Positions 8,228 through 17,596 of a DNA stretch of 64,000 nt are shown one piece after another (the stretch's first letter is position 1; each line of letters begins with the position of its first letter). The notes under the pieces are model-generated. The model was given only the letters and a program-made list of their open reading frames with translations, did not search any database and was not told where the DNA came from. Source of the stretch: Rhizobium sp. BK418 (GTDB lineage: Bacteria > Pseudomonadota > Alphaproteobacteria > Rhizobiales > Rhizobiaceae); contig NZ_SLZK01000002.1 of assembly GCF_004341105.1 (NCBI RefSeq), positions 924,310 through 988,309 on the forward strand. The letters are read 5' to 3'. The position numbers and the translations under genes are program-made.

Positions 8228-9192
8228 TATCGCATTTGAAGAAGGTAGAGCTGCATTGCCATCTGGAGGGTGCGGCCCCCCCAGACCTGACGGCTTCGCA
8301 GGCCCGTAAATACGGCATCGACATCAGCGCCCATCTGCAGGATGGCGTCTACGTCTGGCACGATTTTGCAAGCTTTCTGGAATGCTATGACAAAGTCTCC
8401 GAGGTCTACAAGACCGAGGAGGACTATGCGCTGCTGACAGAGACCTATCTGGAGGAGCTTGCCAGCATCGGCACGATCTACAGCGAACTCATCGTTTCCC
8501 CCGACCACGGCAAGCGCATCGGCCTCGGCGCGGATGCCTATATCGCCGGCGTGTGCGAGGGCATTCGCAGGGCAAAGGCAAAGAGCTGCATCGAGGCCCG
8601 GCTGATTGTGACCGGGGAACGGCATTTCGGCCCGGAAAGCGTGATCGGAGCCGCGGAATATGCCGCAAAGGCCGACAATCCGCTGATTACCGGCTTCAAT
8701 CTCGCCGGCGAGGAGCGAATGGGACGTGTTGCCGACTATGCGCGCGCTTTCGACATCGCCCGCGATGCGGGGCTTGGCCTGACGATCCATGCCGGCGAAG
8801 TTTGCGGCGCCTTCAGCGTCTCGGATGCACTGGACGAGGTTCGCCCCGCGCGCATCGGCCATGGCGTACGGGCAATCGAGGATGCCGATCTCGTCAAGCG
8901 TCTGGCTGATCTCGGCACCGTGCTGGAAGTCTGCCCCGGTTCGAATATCGCGCTTAGGGTTTTTGAGAATTTCAGTTCGCACCCGCTGCGCAGGCTGAAG
9001 GACGCGGGCGTCAAGGTGACGATCAGCTCCGACGACCCGCCGTTCTTCCATACGTCGCTCGAGCGGGAATACGAGCTGGCCTCCGGTGCTTTCGGCTTCA
9101 ACGATGCCGATATCGATGCGATGACGCGCACAGCTATCGAGGCAGCGTTCGTCGATGAAGAGACCCGCAAGGCGCTGCTCGCGCGCCTTTAA
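8224..9192 (+). CDS. add: Adenosine deaminase
   Basis: The gene starts at a GTG overlapping the deoB stop (GTGA), giving 322 residues. All zinc and catalytic positions of the family are present: His11 and His13 (ELHCHLEGA), His189 and Glu192 (IHAGEV), His213 (IGHGV) and Asp270-Asp271 (SSDDPP). The enzyme deaminates adenosine and deoxyadenosine to inosine, feeding the purine nucleoside phosphorylase encoded at 12738. GTG is the best start because the preceding region of the frame is the antiparallel frame of deoB and the HxH motif sits at the usual distance from it. Confidence 0.94.
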   Translation: MISHLKKVELHCHLEGAAPPDLTASQARKYGIDISAHLQDGVYVWHDFASFLECYDKVSEVYKTEEDYALLTETYLEELASIGTIYSELIVSPDHGKRIGLGADAYIAGVCEGIRRAKAKSCIEARLIVTGERHFGPESVIGAAEYAAKADNPLITGFNLAGEERMGRVADYARAFDIARDAGLGLTIHAGEVCGAFSVSDALDEVRPARIGHGVRAIEDADLVKRLADLGTVLEVCPGSNIALRVFENFSSHPLRRLKDAGVKVTISSDDPPFFHTSLEREYELASGAFGFNDADIDAMTRTAIEAAFVDEETRKALLARL

Positions 9193-9303
9193 CGGGTGCG
9201 CTGGATTGTTAATGGTCCAGGCAAATCAGCCTCCGCTCTTGAAGTGGAGGCGGTTTCCATGGAAGAAACAGCCGATAAGAACAAAGAATTGGAAGGTTTC
9301 CCT

Positions 9304-9933
9304 ATGGACGGCGTCACAGTCATTGATCATCCGCTCGTGCAGCACAAACTCACCATCATGCGGCGCAAGGAAACCTCGACGGGCAGCTTCCGCCGGCTGT
9401 TGCGCGAGATCTCGACACTGCTCTGCTACGAGGTGACGCGCGATCTGGAATTGACCATGGAGACAATCGAAACGCCGATCCAGGAGATGCAGTCGCCGAT
9501 CCTGGAAGGCAAGAAGCTGGTTTTTGCCTCCATCCTGCGCGCCGGCAACGGTCTCTTGGAAGGCATGCTCGATCTCGTACCGTCTGCCCGGGTTTCGCAT
9601 ATCGGCGTCTACCGCGACCATGAAACGCTGCAGCCGGTGGAATATTACTTCAAGGCGCCCGAAGATGTGGCCGAGCGCCTGATCATTGTCGTCGATCCGA
9701 TGCTGGCGACCGGCAATTCCTCGATTGCCGCCATCGACAAGCTTAAGGAGCGCGGAGCGCACAATATCCGCTTCCTCTGCCTGTTGGCCGCTCCCGAGGG
9801 CCTCAAGAACTTCCGCACCGCGCATCCCGACGTTCCGGTCTTTACCGCCGCCATCGACAGCCATCTGAACGAGAGGGGCTATATCGTGCCCGGTCTCGGC
9901 GATGCGGGCGACCGGATGTACGGCACTAAATAA
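9304..9933 (+). CDS. upp: Uracil phosphoribosyltransferase
   Basis: A 209-residue enzyme converting uracil and PRPP to UMP. The ATG at 9304 gives the standard length and begins with the family N-terminus ([19 protein letters not shown]). An in-frame extension upstream (with ATG at 9260) would add residues unlike the family. The PRPP loop [12 protein letters not shown] and the C-terminal [13 protein letters not shown] are intact. It is the last gene of the deoB-add-upp set, separated from add by about 110 bases, and is followed by a strong terminator. Confidence 0.95.
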   Translation: MDGVTVIDHPLVQHKLTIMRRKETSTGSFRRLLREISTLLCYEVTRDLELTMETIETPIQEMQSPILEGKKLVFASILRAGNGLLEGMLDLVPSARVSHIGVYRDHETLQPVEYYFKAPEDVAERLIIVVDPMLATGNSSIAAIDKLKERGAHNIRFLCLLAAPEGLKNFRTAHPDVPVFTAAIDSHLNERGYIVPGLGDAGDRMYGTK

Positions 9934-9966
9934 TTTCGACTTCGTTTACCAAATCGAAAGACTTCC

Positions 9967-9996
9967 AAGGCCCGGTCGTCCATTCCGGGCCTTTTT
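9967..9996 (+). terminator. Rho-independent terminator after upp
   Basis: AAGGCCCGG (9967-9975) and CCGGGCCTT (9985-9993) form a 9-base stem with a 9-base loop followed by a T-run. It lies 33 bases after the upp stop. Confidence 0.88.
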
Positions 9997-10092
9997 AGTG
10001 TTGCGATTAGCAACTTCTCAGCACTTGCGGATTAGCTGCTTGAAGCATGGGGTTCCGCATGAGGCGGGGTTATACAGGAAGGATTTCTGTTC

Positions 10093-10626
10093 ATGCTCAT
10101 GCGAGCTGTCCTATTTGCCGGCATAGCGGCGGTGCTGGCGACACAAGTGCCTTCCCTGCTCGCAGTCGCGACACGGCAGCCTGGCAATACGATCTCCCCC
10201 AACTTCGTCTCGACCGAAGATGACCCACCTGACGCTTCTGCACCGATCGCCAATGGTGGCACGATGCGCCTGCAGGCCGATGCGCAGGGTCACTATACAG
10301 GCAACTTCAGGATCAACGGTAAGCCGGTGCAGGGGCTGATCGATACAGGCGCCACCTATGTCGCGCTGAACGAAAGCCTTGCCCGCAGGCTCGGTTACAG
10401 CGGCAACCAGCTTGACTTCCGCTACGCGGTCAATACGGCCAACGGCCAGACCAAGGCCGCGCATGTGACGCTCGACCGCGTGGAAATCGGCGGCATCCGT
10501 GTTCGCAGCGTCGAGGCCTTCGTGCTGAAAGACGAGGCGCTGAGCGGCACGCTGGTCGGCATGAGCTTTCTGCGGAAGCTGGCCTCCTACTCCGTCGCCG
10601 ACGGTTCGCTCAGCCTCAAACAGTAG
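10093..10626 (+). CDS. Clan AA (retropepsin-like) aspartic protease, membrane-anchored
   Basis: A 177-residue protein with an N-terminal hydrophobic segment (residues about 4-26) and a single retropepsin-like domain. The catalytic motif is GLIDTGATYVALN (Asp84-Thr-Gly), the flap region follows, and the second hydrophobic motif is LVGMSFLRKL. This fits the TIGR02281-type family of predicted exported aspartic proteases of Proteobacteria, which act as dimers; substrates are unknown. The GGAAGG upstream of the first ATG supports the start. It converges with deoA, whose stop is only 5 bases away, leaving no room for an intergenic terminator. Confidence 0.85.
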   Translation: MLMRAVLFAGIAAVLATQVPSLLAVATRQPGNTISPNFVSTEDDPPDASAPIANGGTMRLQADAQGHYTGNFRINGKPVQGLIDTGATYVALNESLARRLGYSGNQLDFRYAVNTANGQTKAAHVTLDRVEIGGIRVRSVEAFVLKDEALSGTLVGMSFLRKLASYSVADGSLSLKQ

Positions 10627-10631
10627 TTCGA

Positions 10632-11939
10632 TCAGATCCGGCCGGCGATAACCGGAAGCAGGGCCGGTTTCTCGTCGGCAATGCGATAGTTTGCGGCAAG
10701 TGCGGCCACAGCTCTTTCGGCGGAAGCCTCGTCGGCCGCGTGAACGAGCGCGATCGGATCGCCTTCATGCACATGCGTTCCAAGCGGCAGCAGGCCGGTG
10801 AAGCCGACGCTGTGGTCGATTCTGTCGGCTGGATGGCGTCGCCCGCCGCCGAGGTCGATGACGCTCACGCCGACGTCGCGGGCGTCGCAGGCAGCGAGCC
10901 AGCCGCCGCGGGATGCCGGAATAGCCCGCTCTATGGGGGCTCTGCGCAGGTAGGCATCCGGCCGCTCCAGAAGATCGGCGGGGCCGCCAAGCATATGCAC
11001 CATGCGTGCGAAGATCTCCGCAGCCCTGCCGGACGAAAGTGCCTCCTGCGCCTTGCTCTCCGCCTCGATGAGCGAGCCGGCAACACCCGATTGCACAAGC
11101 ATTTCGGCGGCAAAGGCGAGGACGACGGTTTCAAGCCGGGTGCCGGCCTTTCGGCCTGCCAGAAAATCGAGGCAGTTGCGTACCTCCACGGCATTGCCGG
11201 CACTGTCGGCCAGCGGCTGGTTCATGTCCGTTATCAGCGCCGATGTCTTCACGCCCGCGCCGTTTGCGACCTCGACCAGCGAATGCGCCAGAACAGCCGC
11301 CTGCTCCGGATCGGCCATGAAGGCGCCGTTGCCGGTCTTGACGTCGAGCACCAGCGTCTGGAGACCAGCAGCGAGTTTCTTGGACAGGATCGACGCCGTA
11401 ATCAGCGGGATGGAATCGACGGTCGCCGTCACGTCGCGCACGGCATAGAGCCGGCCATCTGCTGGCGCCAAGGCGCCTGTCGGGCCGATGATGGCGCAGC
11501 CGACGTCCTTCACCACCTTGCGAAAGAGCGTGGCATCCGGATTGATCGTATAGCCTGGAATAGATTCGAGCTTGTCCAGCGTACCGCCGGTATGGCCGAG
11601 GCCGCGGCCGGATATCATCGGCACCGCCAGACCGCAGGCGGCGGCGATCGGGGCAAGCATCAGCGAGACGTTGTCGCCCACCCCACCGGTCGAGTGTTTG
11701 TCGGCAACGGGGCGGTCAACGCCTGCCCAGGAGAGCATGTCGCCGGAGCGCGCCATGGCGAGCGTCAGCGCCACCGTTTCCGTGCGCGACATGCCCTTGA
11801 ACCAGACCGCCATGGCGAAGGCACCGATCTGGCCTTCCGACAACTCGCCTGCCGCAAGCGCCGAGATGAAGGCATCGATATCGCCTGACGGCAGTTCGGC
11901 GCCGTTGCGCTTCTGGCGGATGATCTCCTGCGGGATCAT
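10632..11939 (-). CDS. deoA: Thymidine phosphorylase
   Basis: A 435-residue enzyme of the glycosyltransferase family 3 / thymidine phosphorylase fold. Visible motifs are DKHSTGGVGDNVSLMLAP (phosphate site), SGRGLGHTGGTLDKLES and LDVKTGNGAFM. It cleaves thymidine to thymine and deoxyribose 1-phosphate. I start it at the ATG at 11939, directly after the deoC stop; the frame extends upstream into deoC but the family N-terminus (MIPQEIIRQKRNG) begins here. It is the last gene of the minus-strand nucleoside operon. Confidence 0.94.
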   Translation of the reverse strand: MIPQEIIRQKRNGAELPSGDIDAFISALAAGELSEGQIGAFAMAVWFKGMSRTETVALTLAMARSGDMLSWAGVDRPVADKHSTGGVGDNVSLMLAPIAAACGLAVPMISGRGLGHTGGTLDKLESIPGYTINPDATLFRKVVKDVGCAIIGPTGALAPADGRLYAVRDVTATVDSIPLITASILSKKLAAGLQTLVLDVKTGNGAFMADPEQAAVLAHSLVEVANGAGVKTSALITDMNQPLADSAGNAVEVRNCLDFLAGRKAGTRLETVVLAFAAEMLVQSGVAGSLIEAESKAQEALSSGRAAEIFARMVHMLGGPADLLERPDAYLRRAPIERAIPASRGGWLAACDARDVGVSVIDLGGGRRHPADRIDHSVGFTGLLPLGTHVHEGDPIALVHAADEASAERAVAALAANYRIADEKPALLPVIAGRI

Positions 11940-11940
11940 C

Positions 11941-12717
11941 TCAATAGCTCGAGGCAACCGCCGGCTTCGGTTCCGTGCCGCTGAGCACGGCGAGGATATT
12001 GTCGAGCAGGCCAGAGGCGCCGAAACGGAAGGTGGAGGGCATCGGCCAGTCCGGCGTCATGATAGTTTCGGCCAAACTCAGATAGAGTGCCGCATCGGCG
12101 ACGGTCGAGATACCGCCGGCGGGCTTGAAACCCACCTTGCGGCCGCTCTCCCTGATGGCGCGGATCATGATGTCGGCGGCTTCCAGCGTGGCGTTGACGG
12201 AAACCTTGCCCGTGGAGGTCTTGATGAAATCGGCGCCTGCGTCGATCGCCAGCTGCGAGGCGCGTCGGATGAGGGCCGCGTCCTTCAGTTCGCCGGTCTC
12301 GATGATCACCTTCAGGAGCACAGGTGCTACGCATTCGGCGCGTATGGCCGAAACCATGTCGATGACGGCCTTCTCGTTGCCCGCAATCAGCTTACGATAG
12401 GGAATGACGAGATCGATCTCATCGGCACCGTCGGCGATCGCCTCGCGGGTTTCGGCGGCGACATCGGCGATTTCCATATCGCCGGACGGGAAATTGACGA
12501 CGGTTGCGATGCGGACTGGGTGACCTTTGCCGAGCACGGTGCGGGCATGGGCGACGAAACGCGGCCAGATGCAGATTGCGGCGCTGTTGCCATAGGGCGT
12601 CTGCGCACGGGCGCAAAGTGCATCAATCTGTTCCTGCATGCAGTCGTCCTTCAGGTTGGTGAGATCGAGAAGGGAAAGGGCGACAGCGGCCGTTTCCCGG
12701 CTGGAATGGCTATTCAT
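11941..12717 (-). CDS. deoC: Deoxyribose-phosphate aldolase
   Basis: A 258-residue class I aldolase splitting 2-deoxyribose 5-phosphate into glyceraldehyde 3-phosphate and acetaldehyde. The Schiff-base lysine lies in ADFIKTSTGK and the second active-site lysine in KVGFKPAGGI. The start MNSHSSRETAAVALSLLDLT gives the normal length for the longer DeoC class; upstream extension of the frame runs into punA. It sits between punA and deoA in the same transcript, so it consumes the product made by DeoA and DeoB. Confidence 0.94.
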   Translation of the reverse strand: MNSHSSRETAAVALSLLDLTNLKDDCMQEQIDALCARAQTPYGNSAAICIWPRFVAHARTVLGKGHPVRIATVVNFPSGDMEIADVAAETREAIADGADEIDLVIPYRKLIAGNEKAVIDMVSAIRAECVAPVLLKVIIETGELKDAALIRRASQLAIDAGADFIKTSTGKVSVNATLEAADIMIRAIRESGRKVGFKPAGGISTVADAALYLSLAETIMTPDWPMPSTFRFGASGLLDNILAVLSGTEPKPAVASSY

Positions 12718-12737
12718 TTCGCTTCCTCCACCGGCAA

Positions 12738-13532
12738 TCAGCTTCCGGCAATCATTTCTTTGAGTATAGCGGCAAGACGGGCACCGCCAACCGGCGCCAT
12801 ATCCTTGGTTTCTTCGTGGCTCAGCTCGTTTCCGGTCATGCCAGCCCCATAGTTGGTGATTACGGAGGCAGCCGCAACCCTCAGCCCCAGCATTCTTGCA
12901 ATGATGACCTCCGGCACGGTCGACATGCCGACCGCATCGGCGCCGAGAATACGGGCCAGGCGGATTTCGGCCGGCGTCTCGAAGCTCGGGCCGGAGAACC
13001 ACATGTAGACGCCGCTTGCGAGCGGGATATCCAGCTTCTTTGCTGCATCTCGCATGGCCGCCGAAAGCTCAGCGTCATAAGCATTGGTCATACCGACGAA
13101 ACGATGATCGCTCTCTTCGCCGATCAGCGGGTTCATGCCGGAATAATTGATATGATCGGCAATCTGCATCACCGAGCCGGGCGGTATCTCCTCTTTCAGA
13201 GAACCGGCCGAATTGGTGAGGATGAGGGCTTCGACGCCGAGCGCCTGCAGGACCTCGATCGGCAGGCGCATGGCGTTTGGGTCGCCCTTTTCGTAATAGT
13301 GGACGCGGCCCGAGAGCATGATGACCGGCACCGAACCGAGATGGCCGGCGACGACTTCTCCGGCATGACCGGAGACGGCGCTGACGGGAAAACCCGGCAG
13401 ATCCTTATAGGGGATGCAAACCGCACCGGTGATCTCTCCGACGAGCGAGCCAAGGCCGGAGCCGAGCACGATGCCGTATCGCGGCTTCAGCCCGCCGAGC
13501 AGCGCCGTGAGCAGATCGATAGTCGCAATCAT
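12738..13532 (-). CDS. punA: Purine nucleoside phosphorylase (trimeric PNP family)
   Basis: A 264-residue enzyme of the trimeric type: GIVLGSGLGSL at the N-terminus, the phosphate and nucleoside motifs GHAGEVVAGHLG and GRVHYYEKGDP, then FSGPSFETPAEI and GADAVGMSTVPEV. It phosphorolyses inosine and guanosine (and deoxy forms) to free base and pentose 1-phosphate. The start overlaps the cdd stop (ATGA). Together with add (on the other strand) it completes adenosine to hypoxanthine conversion. Confidence 0.93.
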   Translation of the reverse strand: MIATIDLLTALLGGLKPRYGIVLGSGLGSLVGEITGAVCIPYKDLPGFPVSAVSGHAGEVVAGHLGSVPVIMLSGRVHYYEKGDPNAMRLPIEVLQALGVEALILTNSAGSLKEEIPPGSVMQIADHINYSGMNPLIGEESDHRFVGMTNAYDAELSAAMRDAAKKLDIPLASGVYMWFSGPSFETPAEIRLARILGADAVGMSTVPEVIIARMLGLRVAAASVITNYGAGMTGNELSHEETKDMAPVGGARLAAILKEMIAGS

Positions 13533-13918
13533 CCGAGTTCGGTCTCAAAGCTGAAGGGAAGAAGCTCATCCATGGTCATGGTCTTCTTCACGCCGGTCTC
13601 GTCGCAAAGGTAGATCTTCGTGCCCTTCGAGGCGAATTCCGAAATCTTCTGCCGGCAGCCGCCGCAGGGCGGGCAGAGCGGCAGCTTTTCGGCGATGACG
13701 GCCATTTCGACGATCTTCTTGGCGCCGCCCATGATCATGGCGCTGATTGCCGTCGGCTCGGCGCACCAGCCCTGCGGGAAGGAGAGGTTCTCGATATTGG
13801 CGCCGGTATAAACCTTGCCGTCTTCGGCGCGGATCGCCGCACCGACCGGAAACTTGGAATAGGGCGCGTGCGCGAAGGCCATGGCGCCGCGAGCGGCTTC
13901 GAACAGGTCGTGGGACAT
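13529..13918 (-). CDS. cdd: Cytidine deaminase
   Basis: A 129-residue homotetrameric-type cytidine deaminase. The zinc and catalytic motif CAEPTAI and the second zinc motif PCGGCRQ are intact, and the N-terminal AHAPYSKFPVGAA is characteristic. It converts cytidine and deoxycytidine to uridine and deoxyuridine. The gene begins one base after the permease stop and overlaps punA, consistent with tight translational coupling within the operon. Confidence 0.95.
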   Translation of the reverse strand: MSHDLFEAARGAMAFAHAPYSKFPVGAAIRAEDGKVYTGANIENLSFPQGWCAEPTAISAMIMGGAKKIVEMAVIAEKLPLCPPCGGCRQKISEFASKGTKIYLCDETGVKKTMTMDELLPFSFETELG

Positions 13919-13919
13919 A

Positions 13920-14891
13920 TCAACGCTCCTTTACATAGGGCACGCCGCCGGCCTTCGGCGGGATGGCGACGCCGATGAAACCGGCGAGCAGCACGCAGGT
14001 CAGAATATAGGGCAGCGCCTGGAAAACCTGAACGGGCACCTCACCAATCAACGGTACCGACTTACCCTGCATGAAGTTCGACAATGCATCGAGGAAGCCG
14101 AAGAGCAGGCAGGCGAACATGACCGGGACCGGCTTCCACTTGGCGAAGACCAGTGCCGCAAGCGCGATATAGCCCTTGCCGGCTGACATGTCCTTGATGA
14201 ACGCAGCAGACTGGGCGATCGACAGATAGGTGCCGGAGAAGCCGCAGAGAATGCCGGCGCACATGACGGCGCGGTAGCGCAGCCAGCTTACCGAAATGCC
14301 TGCCGTATCGACTGCACCCGGATTTTCACCGACGGCACGCAGGCGAAGGCCGAAACGCGTGCGATAGAGAACCCACCAGGAGAAAGGCACGGCGAGGAAG
14401 GCAAGATAGGTGAGGATATTGTTGCCGGAGATCACGCCGGCATAGAGCGGGCCAATGATCGGCACGTCGCGAATGGCATCCGCACCCGGAAGCACGATCG
14501 GCGCGAAACGCGCTTGCGGGTCCAGTTGCGGCGTGCGGCCGCCCTGCCCGAACCAGGCCTGACCGAGCACGATGGTGATACCGGCGATGAAGAAGTTGAT
14601 GGCGACGCCCGAGATGATTTGATTGCCGCGATTGGTGATCGAGGCAAAGCCGTGCACGAGGCTGAGCGCCACCGAGCAGACCACGCCGGCGCCAAGGCCG
14701 GCCCAAGCCGAGCCGGTGAGATAGGCCACACAGGCGGCGGCGAAGGCCGAGCCCAGCATCTTGCCTTCGAGACCGATATCGAAAATGCCGGCGCGCTCGG
14801 AAAACAGGCCAGCAAGTGCGGTGAAGATCAGGGGAATGGAGAGCCGGATCGTCGAGCTCAGAACGCTGATGAAAATTTCATAATATTCCAT
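13920..14891 (-). CDS. Nucleoside ABC transporter permease (second of two)
   Basis: A 323-residue membrane protein of the branched-chain amino acid/ribose permease family, with about eight to ten hydrophobic segments. The signature for the simple-sugar and nucleoside branch is visible: GLFSERAGIFDIGLEGKML near the N-terminus and LRAVGENPGAVDTAGISVSWLRY in the cytoplasmic coupling loop. The ATG at 14891 starts just after the preceding permease stop (14902). Context with a BMP-type binding protein and nucleoside catabolic genes indicates nucleosides as substrate (compare NupQ/BmpC-type systems); this specificity is inference. Confidence 0.88.
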   Translation of the reverse strand: MEYYEIFISVLSSTIRLSIPLIFTALAGLFSERAGIFDIGLEGKMLGSAFAAACVAYLTGSAWAGLGAGVVCSVALSLVHGFASITNRGNQIISGVAINFFIAGITIVLGQAWFGQGGRTPQLDPQARFAPIVLPGADAIRDVPIIGPLYAGVISGNNILTYLAFLAVPFSWWVLYRTRFGLRLRAVGENPGAVDTAGISVSWLRYRAVMCAGILCGFSGTYLSIAQSAAFIKDMSAGKGYIALAALVFAKWKPVPVMFACLLFGFLDALSNFMQGKSVPLIGEVPVQVFQALPYILTCVLLAGFIGVAIPPKAGGVPYVKER

Positions 14892-14901
14892 CGTCCGTTC
14901 C

Positions 14902-16005
14902 TCAGGCTCGCTTGAACTGCTGGTAGATATGCACCATCGCCGGGCGGAACATATATTCCAGCGCGCCGGCAAACAGGATCACCAGACCCTGAATGACGAG
15001 GATCATCTCGCGGGTGATGTTTGGCATTTCGAAAGAGATCCAGTCGCCGCCCTGATAGAGGACGCCGAAGAGGATTGCGGCGAAGATGATGCCGAGCGGA
15101 TGGTTTCGTCCCATCAGCGAGACGGCGATACCGACGAAACCCGCGCCACCGACGAACTCCACCTGCAGGCGCGCCGACGAGCCCATGACCGGGTTCAGCG
15201 CCATCATGCCGGCCAGCGCTCCAGAGAGCAGCATAGCGATAATGACGATACGCGCATAGGGAATCCCGGCATAGGAGGCCGCTGTCGGGCTGACGCCGAG
15301 CGTGCGCATCTCAAAGCCGAGCTTGGTGCGCCAGACCAGGACCCAGACGAACCAGGCCGCGACCAGCGCAATGATGAAGGAGACATTGAACGGAGCAGCA
15401 CCGAGTTTGCTGCCGAACATCGCCATGACCCAGCCGAGTTTCGGAAGCTGCCCGCCCTCCAGGAAGGTGCGGGTTTCCGGCGCCATCTTGCCCGGCACGA
15501 TCAGCACATGCACCAGCAGATAGACCATCAGCGCTGCGGCGATATAGTTGAACATGATCGTGGTGATGACGATGTGGCTGCCGCGCTTCGCCTGCAGGAA
15601 GGCAGGAATGAAGGCCCAGGCAGCGCCGAAAAGGCCGGCGCCGACGACGGCAACCGGCATGGTCACATACCAAGGCACATATTTGTCGAGCGCCAGCGCC
15701 GCCAGCGCACAGCCGAGGCCGCCGACATAGGCCTGGCCTTCCGAGCCGATATTGAAGAGGCCGGCATGGATGGCGACGGCGACCGACAGGCCGGTGAAGA
15801 TGAAACTCGTCGCGTAATAGAGCGTGAAGCCGATGCCTTCACCGCTGCCGAAGGCGCCTTCGATGAGCAGCGAGAGCGCGGCCAGCGGGCTTTCGCCTAT
15901 CAGCCAGACGACGAAGCCTGATATCAGGAAGGCGACGATCAGGTTCAAAAGAGGGATCAGGCCGTAATTGATCCATCTCGGTAGGGGTACGGAAGCAGTG
16001 CTCAT
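14902..16005 (-). CDS. Nucleoside ABC transporter permease (first of two)
   Basis: A 367-residue membrane protein of the same permease superfamily as its downstream neighbour. The motif FTGLSVAVAIHAGLFNIGSEG and the coupling-loop sequence LGVSPTAASYAGIPYARI are typical. The N-terminal extension before the first helix is short. The start at 16005 is 7 bases after the ATPase stop; a start at 16023 would overlap it. It should form the heterodimeric channel with the product of 13920-14891. Confidence 0.88.
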   Translation of the reverse strand: MSTASVPLPRWINYGLIPLLNLIVAFLISGFVVWLIGESPLAALSLLIEGAFGSGEGIGFTLYYATSFIFTGLSVAVAIHAGLFNIGSEGQAYVGGLGCALAALALDKYVPWYVTMPVAVVGAGLFGAAWAFIPAFLQAKRGSHIVITTIMFNYIAAALMVYLLVHVLIVPGKMAPETRTFLEGGQLPKLGWVMAMFGSKLGAAPFNVSFIIALVAAWFVWVLVWRTKLGFEMRTLGVSPTAASYAGIPYARIVIIAMLLSGALAGMMALNPVMGSSARLQVEFVGGAGFVGIAVSLMGRNHPLGIIFAAILFGVLYQGGDWISFEMPNITREMILVIQGLVILFAGALEYMFRPAMVHIYQQFKRA

Positions 16006-16012
16006 CAAGGCC

Positions 16013-17524
16013 TCACGCGGCAATGCCGGCCATCATCAGGCCGAGGGTCTGTTCACCGGCATCGGGCGCCTTCTCGCCGACGACATGGCCGGCGAACATG
16101 ACAAGGATACGGTCTGAAAGGGCACGGATTTCATCGAGTTCGACGGATACGAGCAGGATCGCCTTGCCCGCGTCGCGCATCTCGATGATCCGGCGATGGA
16201 TGAATTCGATGGCGCCGATATCGACGCCGCGGGTCGGCTGGCCGATGATCAGCATTTTCGGGTCACGCTCGATTTCGCGGGCGACGACGATCTTCTGCTG
16301 ATTGCCGCCGGAGAAATTCGCCGTCTTCAGCCGCGGGTTCGGCGGGCGGATGTCGTACTTCTCGATCTTCTCCATCGCATCCTTGCGAATGGCTTCGAGA
16401 TCGAGCAGCGGTCCGCGGCTGTAGCCCTTATGGCGATGATAGCCGAGCACGGAATTCTCATATTCCTCGAATTTCAGGACCAGCCCCATGTGATGGCGGT
16501 CTTCGGGAATATGGGCGAGGCCGAGCTCGCGAAGCCGGGCCGGATCAGCCTTGTCGATTGGCTGGCCGTCGAGCAGGATTTCGCCTGACGCCGGCTTGCG
16601 GATGCCGGCAATCGCCTCCAGCAGTTCCGATTGGCCGTTGCCGGCAACACCGGCAATGCCGACGATCTCGCCGGCGCGGACATCGAAGGAGACGTTGTCG
16701 ACCATCGTCACGCCCCTGTTATCCTTGACCGTAAGGTTGCGGATGGACAGAACGACATCGGCGGGCTTTGCCTCGCCCTTCTGGACGCGCAGCAGCACGC
16801 GGCGGCCGACCATGAGTTCGGCCAATTCCTCGACTGTAGTCTCGCTCGTCTTGCGGGTGGCGACCATCTCGCCGCGGCGCATGACGGAAACCGTATCGGT
16901 GATCGCCATGATCTCGCGCAGCTTATGGGTGATGAGGATGACCGTCTTGCCCTGATCGCGCAGCACGCCAAGGATGCGGAAAAGGTGATCGGCTTCGGCC
17001 GGCGTCAGCACGCCTGTCGGCTCGTCGAGGATCAGGATTTCGGCGCCGCGATACATGGCTTTGAGGATTTCCACGCGCTGCTGCAGGCCAACCGGGAGCT
17101 GCTCGATCAGCGCATCCGGATTGACCTCCAGGCCGTACTCGGTTTCCAGCCGCTTGAGTTCGGCGCGGGCGGAAGCAACGCCCTTCGCCAGCAGCGCGCC
17201 GCCTTCCGCACCGAGCATGATGTTTTCGAGGACAGTGAAATTATCGACCAGCATGAAGTGCTGGTGCACCATGCCGATGCCGGCTGCGATGGCGGCCTGG
17301 CTGTCGCGGATGGTGACCGGCTGGCCGTTGACGCGGATCTCGCCGCTATCGGCATGGTAAAAACCGTAGATAATGGACATCAGCGTCGATTTACCCGCGC
17401 CGTTTTCCCCGATGATCCCGTGGATCGAGCCCTTGGCGACGGTGAGGTTGATGTCCTTGTTGGCGTGAACGGCGCCGAATTTCTTGTCGATGCCGACAAG
17501 TTCGATAGCAGGCTGGTCTGTCAC
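16013..17524 (-). CDS. Nucleoside ABC transporter ATPase (two NBDs)
   Basis: A 503-residue sugar-type ATPase with two nucleotide-binding domains. The first has Walker A GENGAGKST and a variant signature; the second has a degenerate Walker A (GVAGNGQSE) and signature FSGGNQQKIV, as in RbsA-like ATPases. I place the start at the GTG at 17524, preceded by GGAG six bases upstream. An in-frame ATG at 17575 lies inside a perfect hairpin and has no good ribosome-binding site. It energises the two permeases encoded downstream. Confidence 0.9.
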   Translation of the reverse strand: MTDQPAIELVGIDKKFGAVHANKDINLTVAKGSIHGIIGENGAGKSTLMSIIYGFYHADSGEIRVNGQPVTIRDSQAAIAAGIGMVHQHFMLVDNFTVLENIMLGAEGGALLAKGVASARAELKRLETEYGLEVNPDALIEQLPVGLQQRVEILKAMYRGAEILILDEPTGVLTPAEADHLFRILGVLRDQGKTVILITHKLREIMAITDTVSVMRRGEMVATRKTSETTVEELAELMVGRRVLLRVQKGEAKPADVVLSIRNLTVKDNRGVTMVDNVSFDVRAGEIVGIAGVAGNGQSELLEAIAGIRKPASGEILLDGQPIDKADPARLRELGLAHIPEDRHHMGLVLKFEEYENSVLGYHRHKGYSRGPLLDLEAIRKDAMEKIEKYDIRPPNPRLKTANFSGGNQQKIVVAREIERDPKMLIIGQPTRGVDIGAIEFIHRRIIEMRDAGKAILLVSVELDEIRALSDRILVMFAGHVVGEKAPDAGEQTLGLMMAGIAA

Positions 17525-17545
17525 AGCAGGCTCCAAATAAGAAAA

Positions 17546-17581
17546 GGGCGTATGGCGAAAATCCTTGTCCGCCATACGCCC
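17546..17581 (-). terminator. Strong hairpin (attenuator/terminator-like) between the binding protein and ATPase genes
   Basis: GGGCGTATGGCG (17546-17557) and CGCCATACGCCC (17570-17581) are perfect 12-base arms with a 12-base loop. On the minus strand the stem is followed by TTTTC, so it resembles a partial terminator placed 15 bases after the binding-protein stop. Such an element would let the binding protein be made in excess over the membrane subunits. Confidence 0.8.
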
Positions 17582-17596
17582 GATCTCAGTTTCGAC

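Noticed and set aside
17525..17575. ATG at 17575 as the start of the nucleoside ATPase
   Set aside because: It lies within a perfect hairpin stem and lacks a ribosome-binding site, whereas GTG at 17524 has GGAG at the right distance.
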